NCBI GenBank assembly: GCA_011390435.1
Contig: JAABSK010000204.1
Location: forward strand, 1-5,179
Length of the DNA: 5,179 nt
Reading direction: 5' to 3'
Origin: Desulfobacteraceae bacterium
Lineage (GTDB): Bacteria; Desulfobacterota; Desulfobacteria; Desulfobacterales; Desulfobacteraceae
Shown here: in pieces, positions 1 to 5,179 of the stretch
Position numbering within the stretch: position 1 is the first letter of the stretch
Layout: each line of letters begins with the position of its first letter
Program-made: the position numbers and the translations under genes
The notes under the pieces: model-generated
Told to the model about the DNA's origin: nothing
Databases searched by the model: none
Seen by the model: the letters and a program-made list of their open reading frames with translations, nothing else

Positions 1-3000
1 TTGCCGCCATAGGACCACACCATCTGCGCTTCCGGGATATCGCCGTCTTCCTGGTCCCAGGCACTGCCCTGGAAAGTGATCATTTCTCCTTCGACAAAGG
101 TGGCAAGATTTCCAGGTGCGGTAATGTGCACCTCAGGAGAATTGGGAGCGACAAAGAAGGCTTCTGAATCCTGCTGGGTGGTGTTGTACCCGTCCGTGGC
201 AATGATCCGGATCAGGCAGGTGGGTCTGACCCGGTCCGATCCGGCAGGCAGGGTGGCGGTGTCCATTTCAAAGGAATATTCTGCTTTCAGTCTGTTTTCT
301 CTTTCCAGCCGGCCTGACATGGGGCGCCAGTTTTTCCCCATATCCTGGCTGTAAAAAATGGTGAAGCTCAGAAGATCGCTATCCTTATCAAAGGCGCTCC
401 ATTTCACGATTTCTTTGCCGCGCCATGTGGTACCATAATTCGGGGACAGGATCTCCACGGTCGGGGAAGAGTAGTCGACCTCAATAATGTCCAGCAGGAG
501 AGGTTTGCCGTCCATAATTTTGGTGAGACGTATCTGATCAGTTCCCGCGATTTCCGGCAGCCGGAAACTGAACGGCGCTTTTTCCCTGTTATCCGGCCTT
601 TCCCGGGCATTATCCGTGCCGAAGTAAGCGTTGAACTGCAGGACATACAGCGGTTTTTCACCTCTTTCCGGCCACAGCTCCAGAGCATAAATTCCGGGAG
701 TGACTTCATCCTGTGTCATGGGAATGCCCGGCTGAACCATGGCCGGGTTGAGTTCTCCGCCCCCTCCCAGTTTTTCCGAGAACACAAGGCCATTAACATA
801 AATGGTTGTCTGCACCCTTTCCTGGAGGTATTGTGCAGATGATACAGATGTTTTGGCTGCACCTGCCTGGAAAAAATCAAACATCCTTTCCCAGCGGTAG
901 TCAGAGATCCATGAGGAGGGCAGCTCAGTGTCATCACAGTAGGACATCACTTCCGGCTTGTCAGCAGGGATGATCCGGAAGGGAGAGACCGACGTGTCCA
1001 CCCCCACTTCATGGATTTCCGCATCATCGTATCTGGCCTGCCACCCGGCATCCGCCCCGGTTGCTCCGCACCCGTACGTGGTTGTATCACCCGGGATGCA
1101 GTATCCATTTGCCATGCCGGAGGTCAGATTGGATACATGCCGTCCCCAGAGATCACAACCTGGGTACACAGCGCAGTCACCCGGGCCGAGGTTGTGGATG
1201 ATTTCATGGGCCATGATGGTGTCATTGGCGGTGCCGCCCCTGGCAACCCGGCTGATCCCCCCGCACCATGCAGGATCAGAGACGCCCCCGCCGTATTTCG
1301 TGACCCCGTATAACTGGTCCGGCAGGTCAAAGGAAAACCCGCTGAATATCCATCCCAGAACCGCCACCGAGTAAAAGTAATTGAGGTCGTCAATTGCATC
1401 ATTAATGGTGGTGGGACCGATCGCTTCCCAGGATTTGCGGGTGAAATTGATATGGGGAACAGGATAGATGGCTTTTGTAAAGGCCTGCTGGTTGTTTATA
1501 TCATCGTTATCCGGAAGCACCGGTGTGGCAGCTGTGCCTGTGTTCAAAGGAACCACCCAGTAATTGGGGGTTTCAGCCTGATGAAAAGTCAATGGAACGT
1601 TTTCAGAACTGACCGGCCGGGAGAATAGATCGCGCACCACCGCCCTGAAAGTCACATCCCCCCGGGTCCATGTCTTTGGCAGTTCAAAGTTTGCAGTGGC
1701 ATAGATATTTTCCCGGTCTATAGAAACAGGGGAATGGTGAAATACCGCAAGGGGGGAGCCCGGCAGATCGATGCCGTTCTGAGAGCCGTACAGGGATACA
1801 ATGCCCGGCTGGGTTTTTGATTCAGACTGTGTATATACCCGGGCTACGCTCTTTTTGTCCTGGACCAGAAGCAGGGTGTTGCCGCGGTCCTGAATGGCCT
1901 GGTTAACCTCCACGGGATCTGTGCCTGCTCCCTGATCAAATCCCAGGGATTCACCTGGATCAGGAAGGAAAATAAAGGTATTGGGGGTTGCCAGGTCCAC
2001 CTCGATGAGGTTGGTAAAGTTGACGGTGAAATTATTTGGAAGAGACTCTGAAAAAGCAGGGCTTGCCGAGCTGATCTTGAGTCCGATCCGGGCTGTTCCC
2101 CCGGCCCGGGCCCCGATCTCCGCCAGATCGATGCCCAGCTCCCAGACACGGTGTCTGCTGCAGGTGACGGAAAAGGGATTGATCTGATAAAACAGGGTGC
2201 CGTCGCCAAAGAAGCACCCAAATCCTTCCCCCATGCTGGAATAGGTTTCCGGCTGCATCCCGGTCCAGGTTGCAGGGGCTGTGTAATATGAATAGCGCAT
2301 CTCTCCGGTTCTGGGATTAATCCCGAAGTTCAGATCTAGGTAAGGAGTGATCTCTGCATCCTGGTTGACATCAAAGGTGAGCCAGAAATAATCATCATCT
2401 TCCTCCTGACCATCCTCCAGAACATCGATCAGTACATACAGCCTGTGCCGGTCATTTGTCACGGTTATAAAGCCGTTTTCAAGTTCTAATTTGTTTCCGG
2501 TGGGCCACTCCCCAAAGTTGATAAATCCGTCTAATGTGGGAGGATGTGAGGCATAACTGGATGTCATGGAGAGTTCGCTGGCCTGCCCCTGCCCCAGCAC
2601 CCTGAGCCAGGGATCATTAAACCGGACTTCGGGGTTTGCGCTGGTGGTGTCATCGGTCATCTCCACATCAGAACAGTAATCAGTATCATGAATTACATCC
2701 AGATACATGATCCCAGGACCCGATATTTCCTTGAATTTGAAGGTGAAGGTTTCACTGGTTCCCACAGATATGGGCGTAAAGTCCATGTGAAGGATTTTCG
2801 GCGCATAGCCGCCCGGCAGTTCCACTGAAAATCTGCGGGAGCGCAGGGGATCGCCCGTAAAGCCCGAGGACCTCCGGACTTCTGCGGTAAATACGTAAAT
2901 TCCCGGTTCGCTGGCACTCATGACCAGTTCCAGGGCCTGGAAATCTTCGGAAAGGGTAAATCGCACCCCGCGAATATCAGCCCTGTCTCCGCCGCCGTCC

Positions 3001-3122
3001 GCTTCAAAGGTGCAGCCTGCAACCTGGGTAAGGGCCGCATCGGCCTCACAGTGAAATCCCGTCACCAGCATCATGACGACACACGGCAGAACACGCCATA
3101 TGGTTTGTCTGAAATGTGACAT
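1..3122 (-). CDS. Secreted multidomain metzincin-like zinc metalloprotease (3' end beyond the window)
   Basis: I translated this frame from the ATG at 3122 down to the window edge (1040 codons) and met no stop, so the C-terminus lies outside. Order of parts by residue: Sec signal peptide 1-29 (basic start, hydrophobic VVMMLV core, likely cut after ADA29); an unrecognised beta-rich region 30-190; a CBM9/DOMON-like domain about 198-360 (starts DGFINFGEW, with acidic EDGQEEDDD at 236-244 and FDVNQD after it); a pre-catalytic domain from 404 (VEVNQAIQD...VARVY) that commonly precedes the protease in this family; a catalytic domain about 540-745; a linker domain to 885; Ig/cadherin-like repeats at about 887-990 and from 996. 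The zinc site is HEIIHNLGPGD (His639, Glu640, His643, Asp649), with Met-turn VMSYC at Met726 followed by WISDY. Known family members usually have His as third ligand; here it appears to be Asp. Expected role: extracellular proteolysis after Sec export. Fold assignments of the accessory domains are inference; the protease call is strong. Confidence 0.88.
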   Translation of the reverse strand, partial: MSHFRQTIWRVLPCVVMMLVTGFHCEADAALTQVAGCTFEADGGGDRADIRGVRFTLSEDFQALELVMSASEPGIYVFTAEVRRSSGFTGDPLRSRRFSVELPGGYAPKILHMDFTPISVGTSETFTFKFKEISGPGIMYLDVIHDTDYCSDVEMTDDTTSANPEVRFNDPWLRVLGQGQASELSMTSSYASHPPTLDGFINFGEWPTGNKLELENGFITVTNDRHRLYVLIDVLEDGQEEDDDYFWLTFDVNQDAEITPYLDLNFGINPRTGEMRYSYYTAPATWTGMQPETYSSMGEGFGCFFGDGTLFYQINPFSVTCSRHRVWELGIDLAEIGARAGGTARIGLKISSASPAFSESLPNNFTVNFTNLIEVDLATPNTFIFLPDPGESLGFDQGAGTDPVEVNQAIQDRGNTLLLVQDKKSVARVYTQSESKTQPGIVSLYGSQNGIDLPGSPLAVFHHSPVSIDRENIYATANFELPKTWTRGDVTFRAVVRDLFSRPVSSENVPLTFHQAETPNYWVVPLNTGTAATPVLPDNDDINNQQAFTKAIYPVPHINFTRKSWEAIGPTTINDAIDDLNYFYSVAVLGWIFSGFSFDLPDQLYGVTKYGGGVSDPAWCGGISRVARGGTANDTIMAHEIIHNLGPGDCAVYPGCDLWGRHVSNLTSGMANGYCIPGDTTTYGCGATGADAGWQARYDDAEIHEVGVDTSVSPFRIIPADKPEVMSYCDDTELPSSWISDYRWERMFDFFQAGAAKTSVSSAQYLQERVQTTIYVNGLVFSEKLGGGGELNPAMVQPGIPMTQDEVTPGIYALELWPERGEKPLYVLQFNAYFGTDNARERPDNREKAPFSFRLPEIAGTDQIRLTKIMDGKPLLLDIIEVDYSSPTVEILSPNYGTTWRGKEIVKWSAFDKDSDLLSFTIFYSQDMGKNWRPMSGRLERENRLKAEYSFEMDTATLPAGSDRVRPTCLIRIIATDGYNTTQQDSEAFFVAPNSPEVHITAPGNLATFVEGEMITFQGSAWDQEDGDIPEAQMVWSYGG

Positions 3123-3128
3123 GGTATA

Positions 3129-3135
3129 CCTCCCT
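3129..3135 (-). promoter_or_regulatory. Ribosome binding site of the metalloprotease gene
   Basis: Read on the minus strand the sequence is AGGGAGG, then the six bases TATACC, then ATG. This strong Shine-Dalgarno match at normal spacing fixes the start at 3122. The signal peptide beginning at that ATG agrees with it. Confidence 0.8.
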
Positions 3136-3260
3136 TGTTGGTTAAAATCAGTGAAGTATTCGCCTGTAAACACAAATGGCTGGATACAATAAAATAGTTA
3201 CACCTCAGGCCTGGATGCAGGAGATATCGAAGAATCGGCTATAATTTAAAAAAATAGTTC

Positions 3261-3276
3261 AGCATTCTGCTTACCG
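3261..3276 (-). promoter_or_regulatory. Weak sigma-54-like element facing the metalloprotease gene
   Basis: On the minus strand the sequence is CGGTAAGCAGAATGCT. It keeps the invariant GG-N10-GC spacing and matches about 8 of the 12 defined consensus positions (TGGCACG-N4-TTGCW). A start here would give a leader of about 128 bases before the ATG at 3122. GG-N10-GC alone is expected about once per strand by chance in a region this size, so this is only a candidate. Confidence 0.25.
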
Positions 3277-3387
3277 GATCAGGATGTGACCGAATCAAAA
3301 AATTTGCCTTTAATTTTTGTTATTACAATCTTTAAAAAAAGTCAATTGGGAAAAGCCTGGTACAGCAATTTTCATACCTCAGATACA

Positions 3388-3403
3388 TGGCTTGATAATT
3401 GCT
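3388..3403 (+). promoter_or_regulatory. Sigma-54 (-24/-12) promoter of the lipase gene
   Basis: The sequence TGGCTTGATAATTGCT matches the RpoN consensus TGGCACG-N4-TTGCW at 10 of 12 defined positions, including the GG (3389-3390) and GC (3401-3402) separated by exactly 10 bases. Transcription would start near 3413, leaving a leader of about 60 bases. Sigma-54 promoters need an enhancer-binding activator; the upstream AT-rich stretch 3240-3380 would be where it binds, but I could not identify a defined site. Because the element spans 3399, an upstream TTG start there for the lipase is unlikely. Confidence 0.72.
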
Positions 3404-3458
3404 TGTTATTATAGTTTGTCAGTATAATTTTTTGGCATACATCCATAACACGCGCTTC

Positions 3459-3467
3459 AAAGGAGGT
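3459..3467 (+). promoter_or_regulatory. Ribosome binding site of the lipase gene
   Basis: AAAGGAGGT is a near-perfect anti-16S match, followed by six bases and ATG at 3474. It decides the start: the frame is open back to a TTG at 3399, but that codon has no such site and sits inside the predicted promoter. The signal peptide begins cleanly at the ATG. Confidence 0.88.
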
Positions 3468-3473
3468 TCATCT

Positions 3474-4334
3474 ATGAGAAAAGCACTGGCAAACATTTTT
3501 CTGATCTGTTTTCTTGCGGTATTTCCTGTATCATCCTGGGCCGCTTTTTCCAATCTTGTGTCGTTTGGAGACAGTCTGTCGGACAATGGTATCAATAATA
3601 TTCAACCTGATCGTGAAGGATTCGACCGGTTTTCAAACGGCTGGGTGTGGGTGGATTATCTGGCGGTAAATCTGGGCGTTTCCCATGACGGCCGTGCCTG
3701 GGGTGGCGCTACGACCGGGGCGGAGAATTATGATCTGCTCTGGCAGGTCGGAGACCGCTACACCCCTGTCGGTGACATATCCAACACCCTGTTCACCATC
3801 TGGGCCGGGGGCAATGACCTTCGTTCCATAACAGATCCCAGCAGTGCCGGAAGTGTTATCGGATCAGCCTTAAACAATATTGGCACAGCGATATCCACCC
3901 TTTATGGCAAAGGTGCCAGAAATATTATGATACCCAATCTGCCGGATTTGGGAATAACCCCGGAAGTTAACGAAAACCTTTTTGAGTCTGCGGCTGCTTC
4001 CCAAGCTTCCCAGGCATTCAATGCCAACCTCAATACCCTGATCAGCACGTTATCTGGGTCGCTTTCAGACTTGACCATTTATGAACTCGATGTTTATTCC
4101 TATGTCAACGATGTTATTTTGGCAGGGGACTTTTTTGCCAATACAACTGACCAATGGCTATTGGAAGGGGGAGATGCCAGCACCTTTTTATTTTTTGACG
4201 GCATTCATCCAACAACCCGTGCCCATCAAATGCTCGGCGATTTTGCTGCTGCAACTGCGGTTCCCGTGCCTTCAGCGGTCTGGATGCTGGGCAGCGGGCT
4301 GCTGTTCATCATTCGTGTCCGAAGAAAGTTCTGA
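3474..4334 (+). CDS. GDSL/SGNH-family esterase or lipase with VPLPA-type PEP-CTERM anchor
   Basis: This is a complete 286-residue protein. A Sec signal peptide covers residues 1-23 (MRKALANIF start, hydrophobic core, cut after SSWA). The SGNH hydrolase blocks are all present: block I GDSLSDNG at 32-39 with nucleophile Ser34; a block II glycine in WGGATTG (Gly77/78); block III GGND at 112-115, with Asn114 for the oxyanion hole; and block V DGIHPT at 242-247 with Asp242 and His245. The NGWVWVDYLA stretch after block I is typical of the phospholipase/lecithinase/hemolysin-like branch (COG3240 type). Residues 263-286 form a PEP-CTERM tail of the VPLPA class. Expected role: hydrolysis of ester bonds in lipids or acylated polysaccharide outside the cytoplasm, with the tail processed by an exosortase. 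The substrate cannot be read from sequence. The gene is apparently monocistronic, under a sigma-54 promoter, and diverges from the metalloprotease gene. Confidence 0.93.
   Translation: MRKALANIFLICFLAVFPVSSWAAFSNLVSFGDSLSDNGINNIQPDREGFDRFSNGWVWVDYLAVNLGVSHDGRAWGGATTGAENYDLLWQVGDRYTPVGDISNTLFTIWAGGNDLRSITDPSSAGSVIGSALNNIGTAISTLYGKGARNIMIPNLPDLGITPEVNENLFESAAASQASQAFNANLNTLISTLSGSLSDLTIYELDVYSYVNDVILAGDFFANTTDQWLLEGGDASTFLFFDGIHPTTRAHQMLGDFAAATAVPVPSAVWMLGSGLLFIIRVRRKF
4260..4331 (+). other. PEP-CTERM (VPLPA-class) sorting signal in the lipase
   Basis: Residues 263-286 read VPVPSAVW, then a hydrophobic stretch MLGSGLLFII, then the basic end RVRRKF. This is the tripartite exosortase substrate signal: a Pro-containing motif, a transmembrane helix and an Arg/Lys tail. 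In the usual VPLPA form the hydrophobic part runs several residues longer before the basic cluster; here Arg281 cuts it to about 13 residues. Confidence 0.85.
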
Positions 4335-4514
4335 GCCTGAAAGAACACCAACCGCTCTGTTTGGAATCGTAAAAATTGTTTTTGGTTTTGCCAGTGACAG
4401 ATTTGGAAAAAAACAAAGAAAAAAATGCCATAATGTTGAGAATTTAATTTCATAAAAAATGGAAAACTTTGTAATAAACGTGAAAGTGTGAATGCTTGTG
4501 ATGCCGTATATTTC

Positions 4515-4534
4515 GAAAAATTATCCGATTTTTC
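4515..4534. repeat. Inverted repeat upstream of the second sigma-54 element
   Basis: GAAAAAT (4515-4521) and ATTTTTC (4528-4534) are perfect inverted arms of seven bases around the six-base centre TATCCG. It lies about 40 bases upstream of the -24 element. That is a possible but rather close place for an activator site. The arms are low-complexity, so chance is a real alternative. Confidence 0.35.
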
Positions 4535-4570
4535 AGGTGATTAAAGCCTAAGTGGGGTGATATAAAAATC

Positions 4571-4586
4571 AGGTGCGAAACTTGCA
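4571..4586 (+). promoter_or_regulatory. Sigma-54 (-24/-12) promoter of the exported-protein gene
   Basis: AGGTGCGAAACTTGCA matches 9 of 12 defined positions of TGGCACG-N4-TTGCW, with the whole -12 half TTGCA intact and GG (4572-4573) and GC (4584-4585) spaced by 10 bases. The expected start near 4597 gives a leader of about 66 bases, almost the same geometry as at the lipase gene. Confidence 0.6.
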
Positions 4587-4612
4587 TGTAAGTTAACACT
4601 GTACTAAAGTGA

Positions 4613-4630
4613 AATATTATTGATAATATT
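4613..4630. repeat. Near-perfect AT palindrome in the predicted 5' leader
   Basis: AATATTAT and ATAATATT are perfect eight-base inverted arms separated by TG. It lies between the predicted transcription start (about 4597) and the ribosome site (4651). It could be an operator for a dimeric regulator or a weak AU hairpin in the mRNA. The pure A/T content limits confidence. Confidence 0.4.
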
Positions 4631-4650
4631 GTAAATAAATGTTCAAAGAT

Positions 4651-4656
4651 GGAGGA
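4651..4656 (+). promoter_or_regulatory. Ribosome binding site of the exported-protein gene
   Basis: GGAGGA followed by the six bases ATTGAT and ATG at 4663. Spacing and strength are normal and support this start over the in-frame ATG codons at residues 6 and 7. Confidence 0.82.
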
Positions 4657-4662
4657 ATTGAT

Positions 4663-5179
4663 ATGCAACGCCTGAAAATGATGTTAAGTACTTCAGCGAT
4701 CTCACTGCTCATGGTTTTCACCTTTCTGATCCCGGCATCATATGCTGCAGTCGCCGTTCCGGACCTGGATATCCAGGAATATTTTGATGGACAGTTTACT
4801 GTGGATTTCAGCGTAGAAACTATCTACGATGATATTGTCGGGTTTGCCGTGGGAAACAACTATAATTTCAACTATGCATCCACAAGCGTTTACGGGTGGC
4901 AGGCGGCAGTAGCCGTCAAGCAGAACCTGACCGACTGGAAGATTGCGCAATATAATCCAGGGAGTCCGCCCTCAATTACCTATTTTGACCTGCCGTCCTG
5001 GATGAATCTGGATTCCCTGGAAGACACCAGTGCATTTTTGTTCTATAACAATACCGGCAACGCACTTTCATCCGGTATCACATCCGGATTTTCGGGGTAT
5101 GCCTTTGCACCGAGTTCTCCATTTCTGGCATTCAGGAATATTGATGGTCAGGGAGACATCACCATCACAGCCGGAGAAA
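4663..5179 (+). CDS. Exported protein of unknown function, PEP-CTERM exoprotein-like (3' end beyond the window)
   Basis: The frame is open for 172 codons to the right edge. A clear Sec signal peptide covers about residues 1-28 (MQRLKMML start, hydrophobic core ISLLMVFTFLIP, cut after ASYA). The mature part is rich in aromatic residues, Asn, Ser and Gly and has no Cys, as expected for a beta-sandwich surface protein. Phrases such as IVGFAVGNN followed by a spaced YGWQAAV, and later SPFLAFRNIDG near residue 155, resemble uncharacterised PEP-CTERM exoproteins. I do not recognise a catalytic motif. A PEP-CTERM tail is predicted by the look of the N-terminal domain, the sigma-54 promoter and the neighbouring tailed lipase, but its C-terminus is not in the window, so this is unproven. 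No enzyme function is assigned. Confidence 0.88.
   Translation, partial: MQRLKMMLSTSAISLLMVFTFLIPASYAAVAVPDLDIQEYFDGQFTVDFSVETIYDDIVGFAVGNNYNFNYASTSVYGWQAAVAVKQNLTDWKIAQYNPGSPPSITYFDLPSWMNLDSLEDTSAFLFYNNTGNALSSGITSGFSGYAFAPSSPFLAFRNIDGQGDITITAGE

Larger units (their letters stand above)
3123..3473. other. Divergent intergenic region between protease and lipase genes
   Basis: About 350 bases without a supported gene, strongly AT-rich between roughly 3240 and 3430. It must hold promoters for both diverging genes. I see a good sigma-54 element for the lipase side (3388-3403) and a weak one for the protease side (3261-3276), both described separately. It also contains AAAATAGTT twice (3191-3199 and 3251-3259, exactly 60 bases apart), the short palindrome CAGGCCTG at 3206-3213, and ACCTCAG at 3202-3208 and 3376-3382. 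These short repeats may be chance. No terminator or structured RNA was recognised. Confidence 0.7.
4335..4662 (+). other. Intergenic region and leader upstream of the exported-protein gene
   Basis: These 328 bases are AT-rich, with an A-rich purine run near 4403-4432, and contain no supported gene. I found no convincing intrinsic terminator after the lipase. The stretch holds an inverted repeat at 4515-4534, a sigma-54 element at 4571-4586 and a palindrome at 4613-4630 in the predicted leader, each listed separately. The presence of its own promoter argues that the downstream gene is not simply co-transcribed with the lipase. Confidence 0.7.

Noticed and set aside
76..2917. Several 60-140 residue open frames on both strands inside the protease gene
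   Set aside because: They overlap the continuous 1040-codon minus-strand frame that has a ribosome site, signal peptide and recognisable domains; the short frames show no domain, and are out-of-frame shadows.
3048..3122. Lipoprotein signal at Cys25 of the protease
   Set aside because: The residues before Cys25 are TGFH, which do not fit a lipobox (small residue at -1, Leu-like at -3). A signal peptidase I site after ADA29 fits better.
3191..3259. Direct repeat AAAATAGTT spaced by 60 bases as a regulator site
   Set aside because: Nine A/T-rich bases repeated once in an AT-rich region is weak evidence and neither copy sits at a clear position relative to a promoter.
3399..3473. Upstream TTG start for the lipase at 3399, adding 25 residues
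   Set aside because: It lies within the sigma-54 element, has no ribosome site, and would put a non-signal stretch before a good signal peptide. The ATG at 3474 has AAAGGAGGT in front.
4346..4400. Possible terminator after the lipase (CCAAC...GTTTGG followed by T-rich sequence)
   Set aside because: The stem is four to five pairs with a bulge and the T run is interrupted and displaced; too weak to call.
4081..4455. A 124-residue plus-strand frame overlapping the lipase 3' end
   Set aside because: It is a different frame of the lipase gene that runs into AT-rich intergenic sequence, with no ribosome site or recognisable domain.
4226..4668. Two minus-strand frames of 72 and 75 residues in and after the lipase 3' end
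   Set aside because: Composition reflects AT-rich non-coding DNA (many Ile, His, Phe), no ribosome site was seen, and one covers the predicted promoter and leader of the next gene.

Overview
The window holds parts of three genes, all apparently encoding exported proteins, around one divergent intergenic region. The left 60% is one long minus-strand reading frame that begins at 3122 and runs off the left edge: at least 1040 codons of a secreted, multidomain zinc metalloprotease. Diverging from it is a complete plus-strand gene (3474-4334) for a GDSL/SGNH-family esterase or lipase that ends in a VPLPA-type PEP-CTERM sorting signal. After a 328-base AT-rich gap, a second plus-strand gene starts at 4663 and runs off the right edge; it encodes an exported protein of unknown function with the look of a PEP-CTERM exoprotein.

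The organism is a Gram-negative, exosortase-bearing bacterium. The VPxPxxVW...RR tail type, mid-range base composition in the genes, strong GGAGG ribosome sites and sigma-54 style promoters would suit Desulfobacterota (Desulfobacteraceae-like) or some Gammaproteobacteria. This is an inference from style, not from a marker gene.

Regulation is the most coherent theme. The lipase gene has a very good -24/-12 (sigma-54) element at 3388-3403, and the downstream gene has a good one at 4571-4586. Both place the expected transcription start 60 to 66 bases before the start codon. A weaker GG-N10-GC element faces the protease gene. PEP-CTERM proteins are known in several lineages to be controlled by sigma-54 with the PrsK/PrsR two-component pair, so the simplest reading is a small piece of a sigma-54-driven, exosortase-processed surface-protein regulon. 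Its products would be an envelope-anchored lipase, an exported beta-rich protein and a large secreted protease, acting on extracellular polymers or in matrix or floc formation.

No tRNA, rRNA, CRISPR array, transposase or insertion-sequence end was seen. The functional link between the three genes is inferred from shared export and promoter type only.
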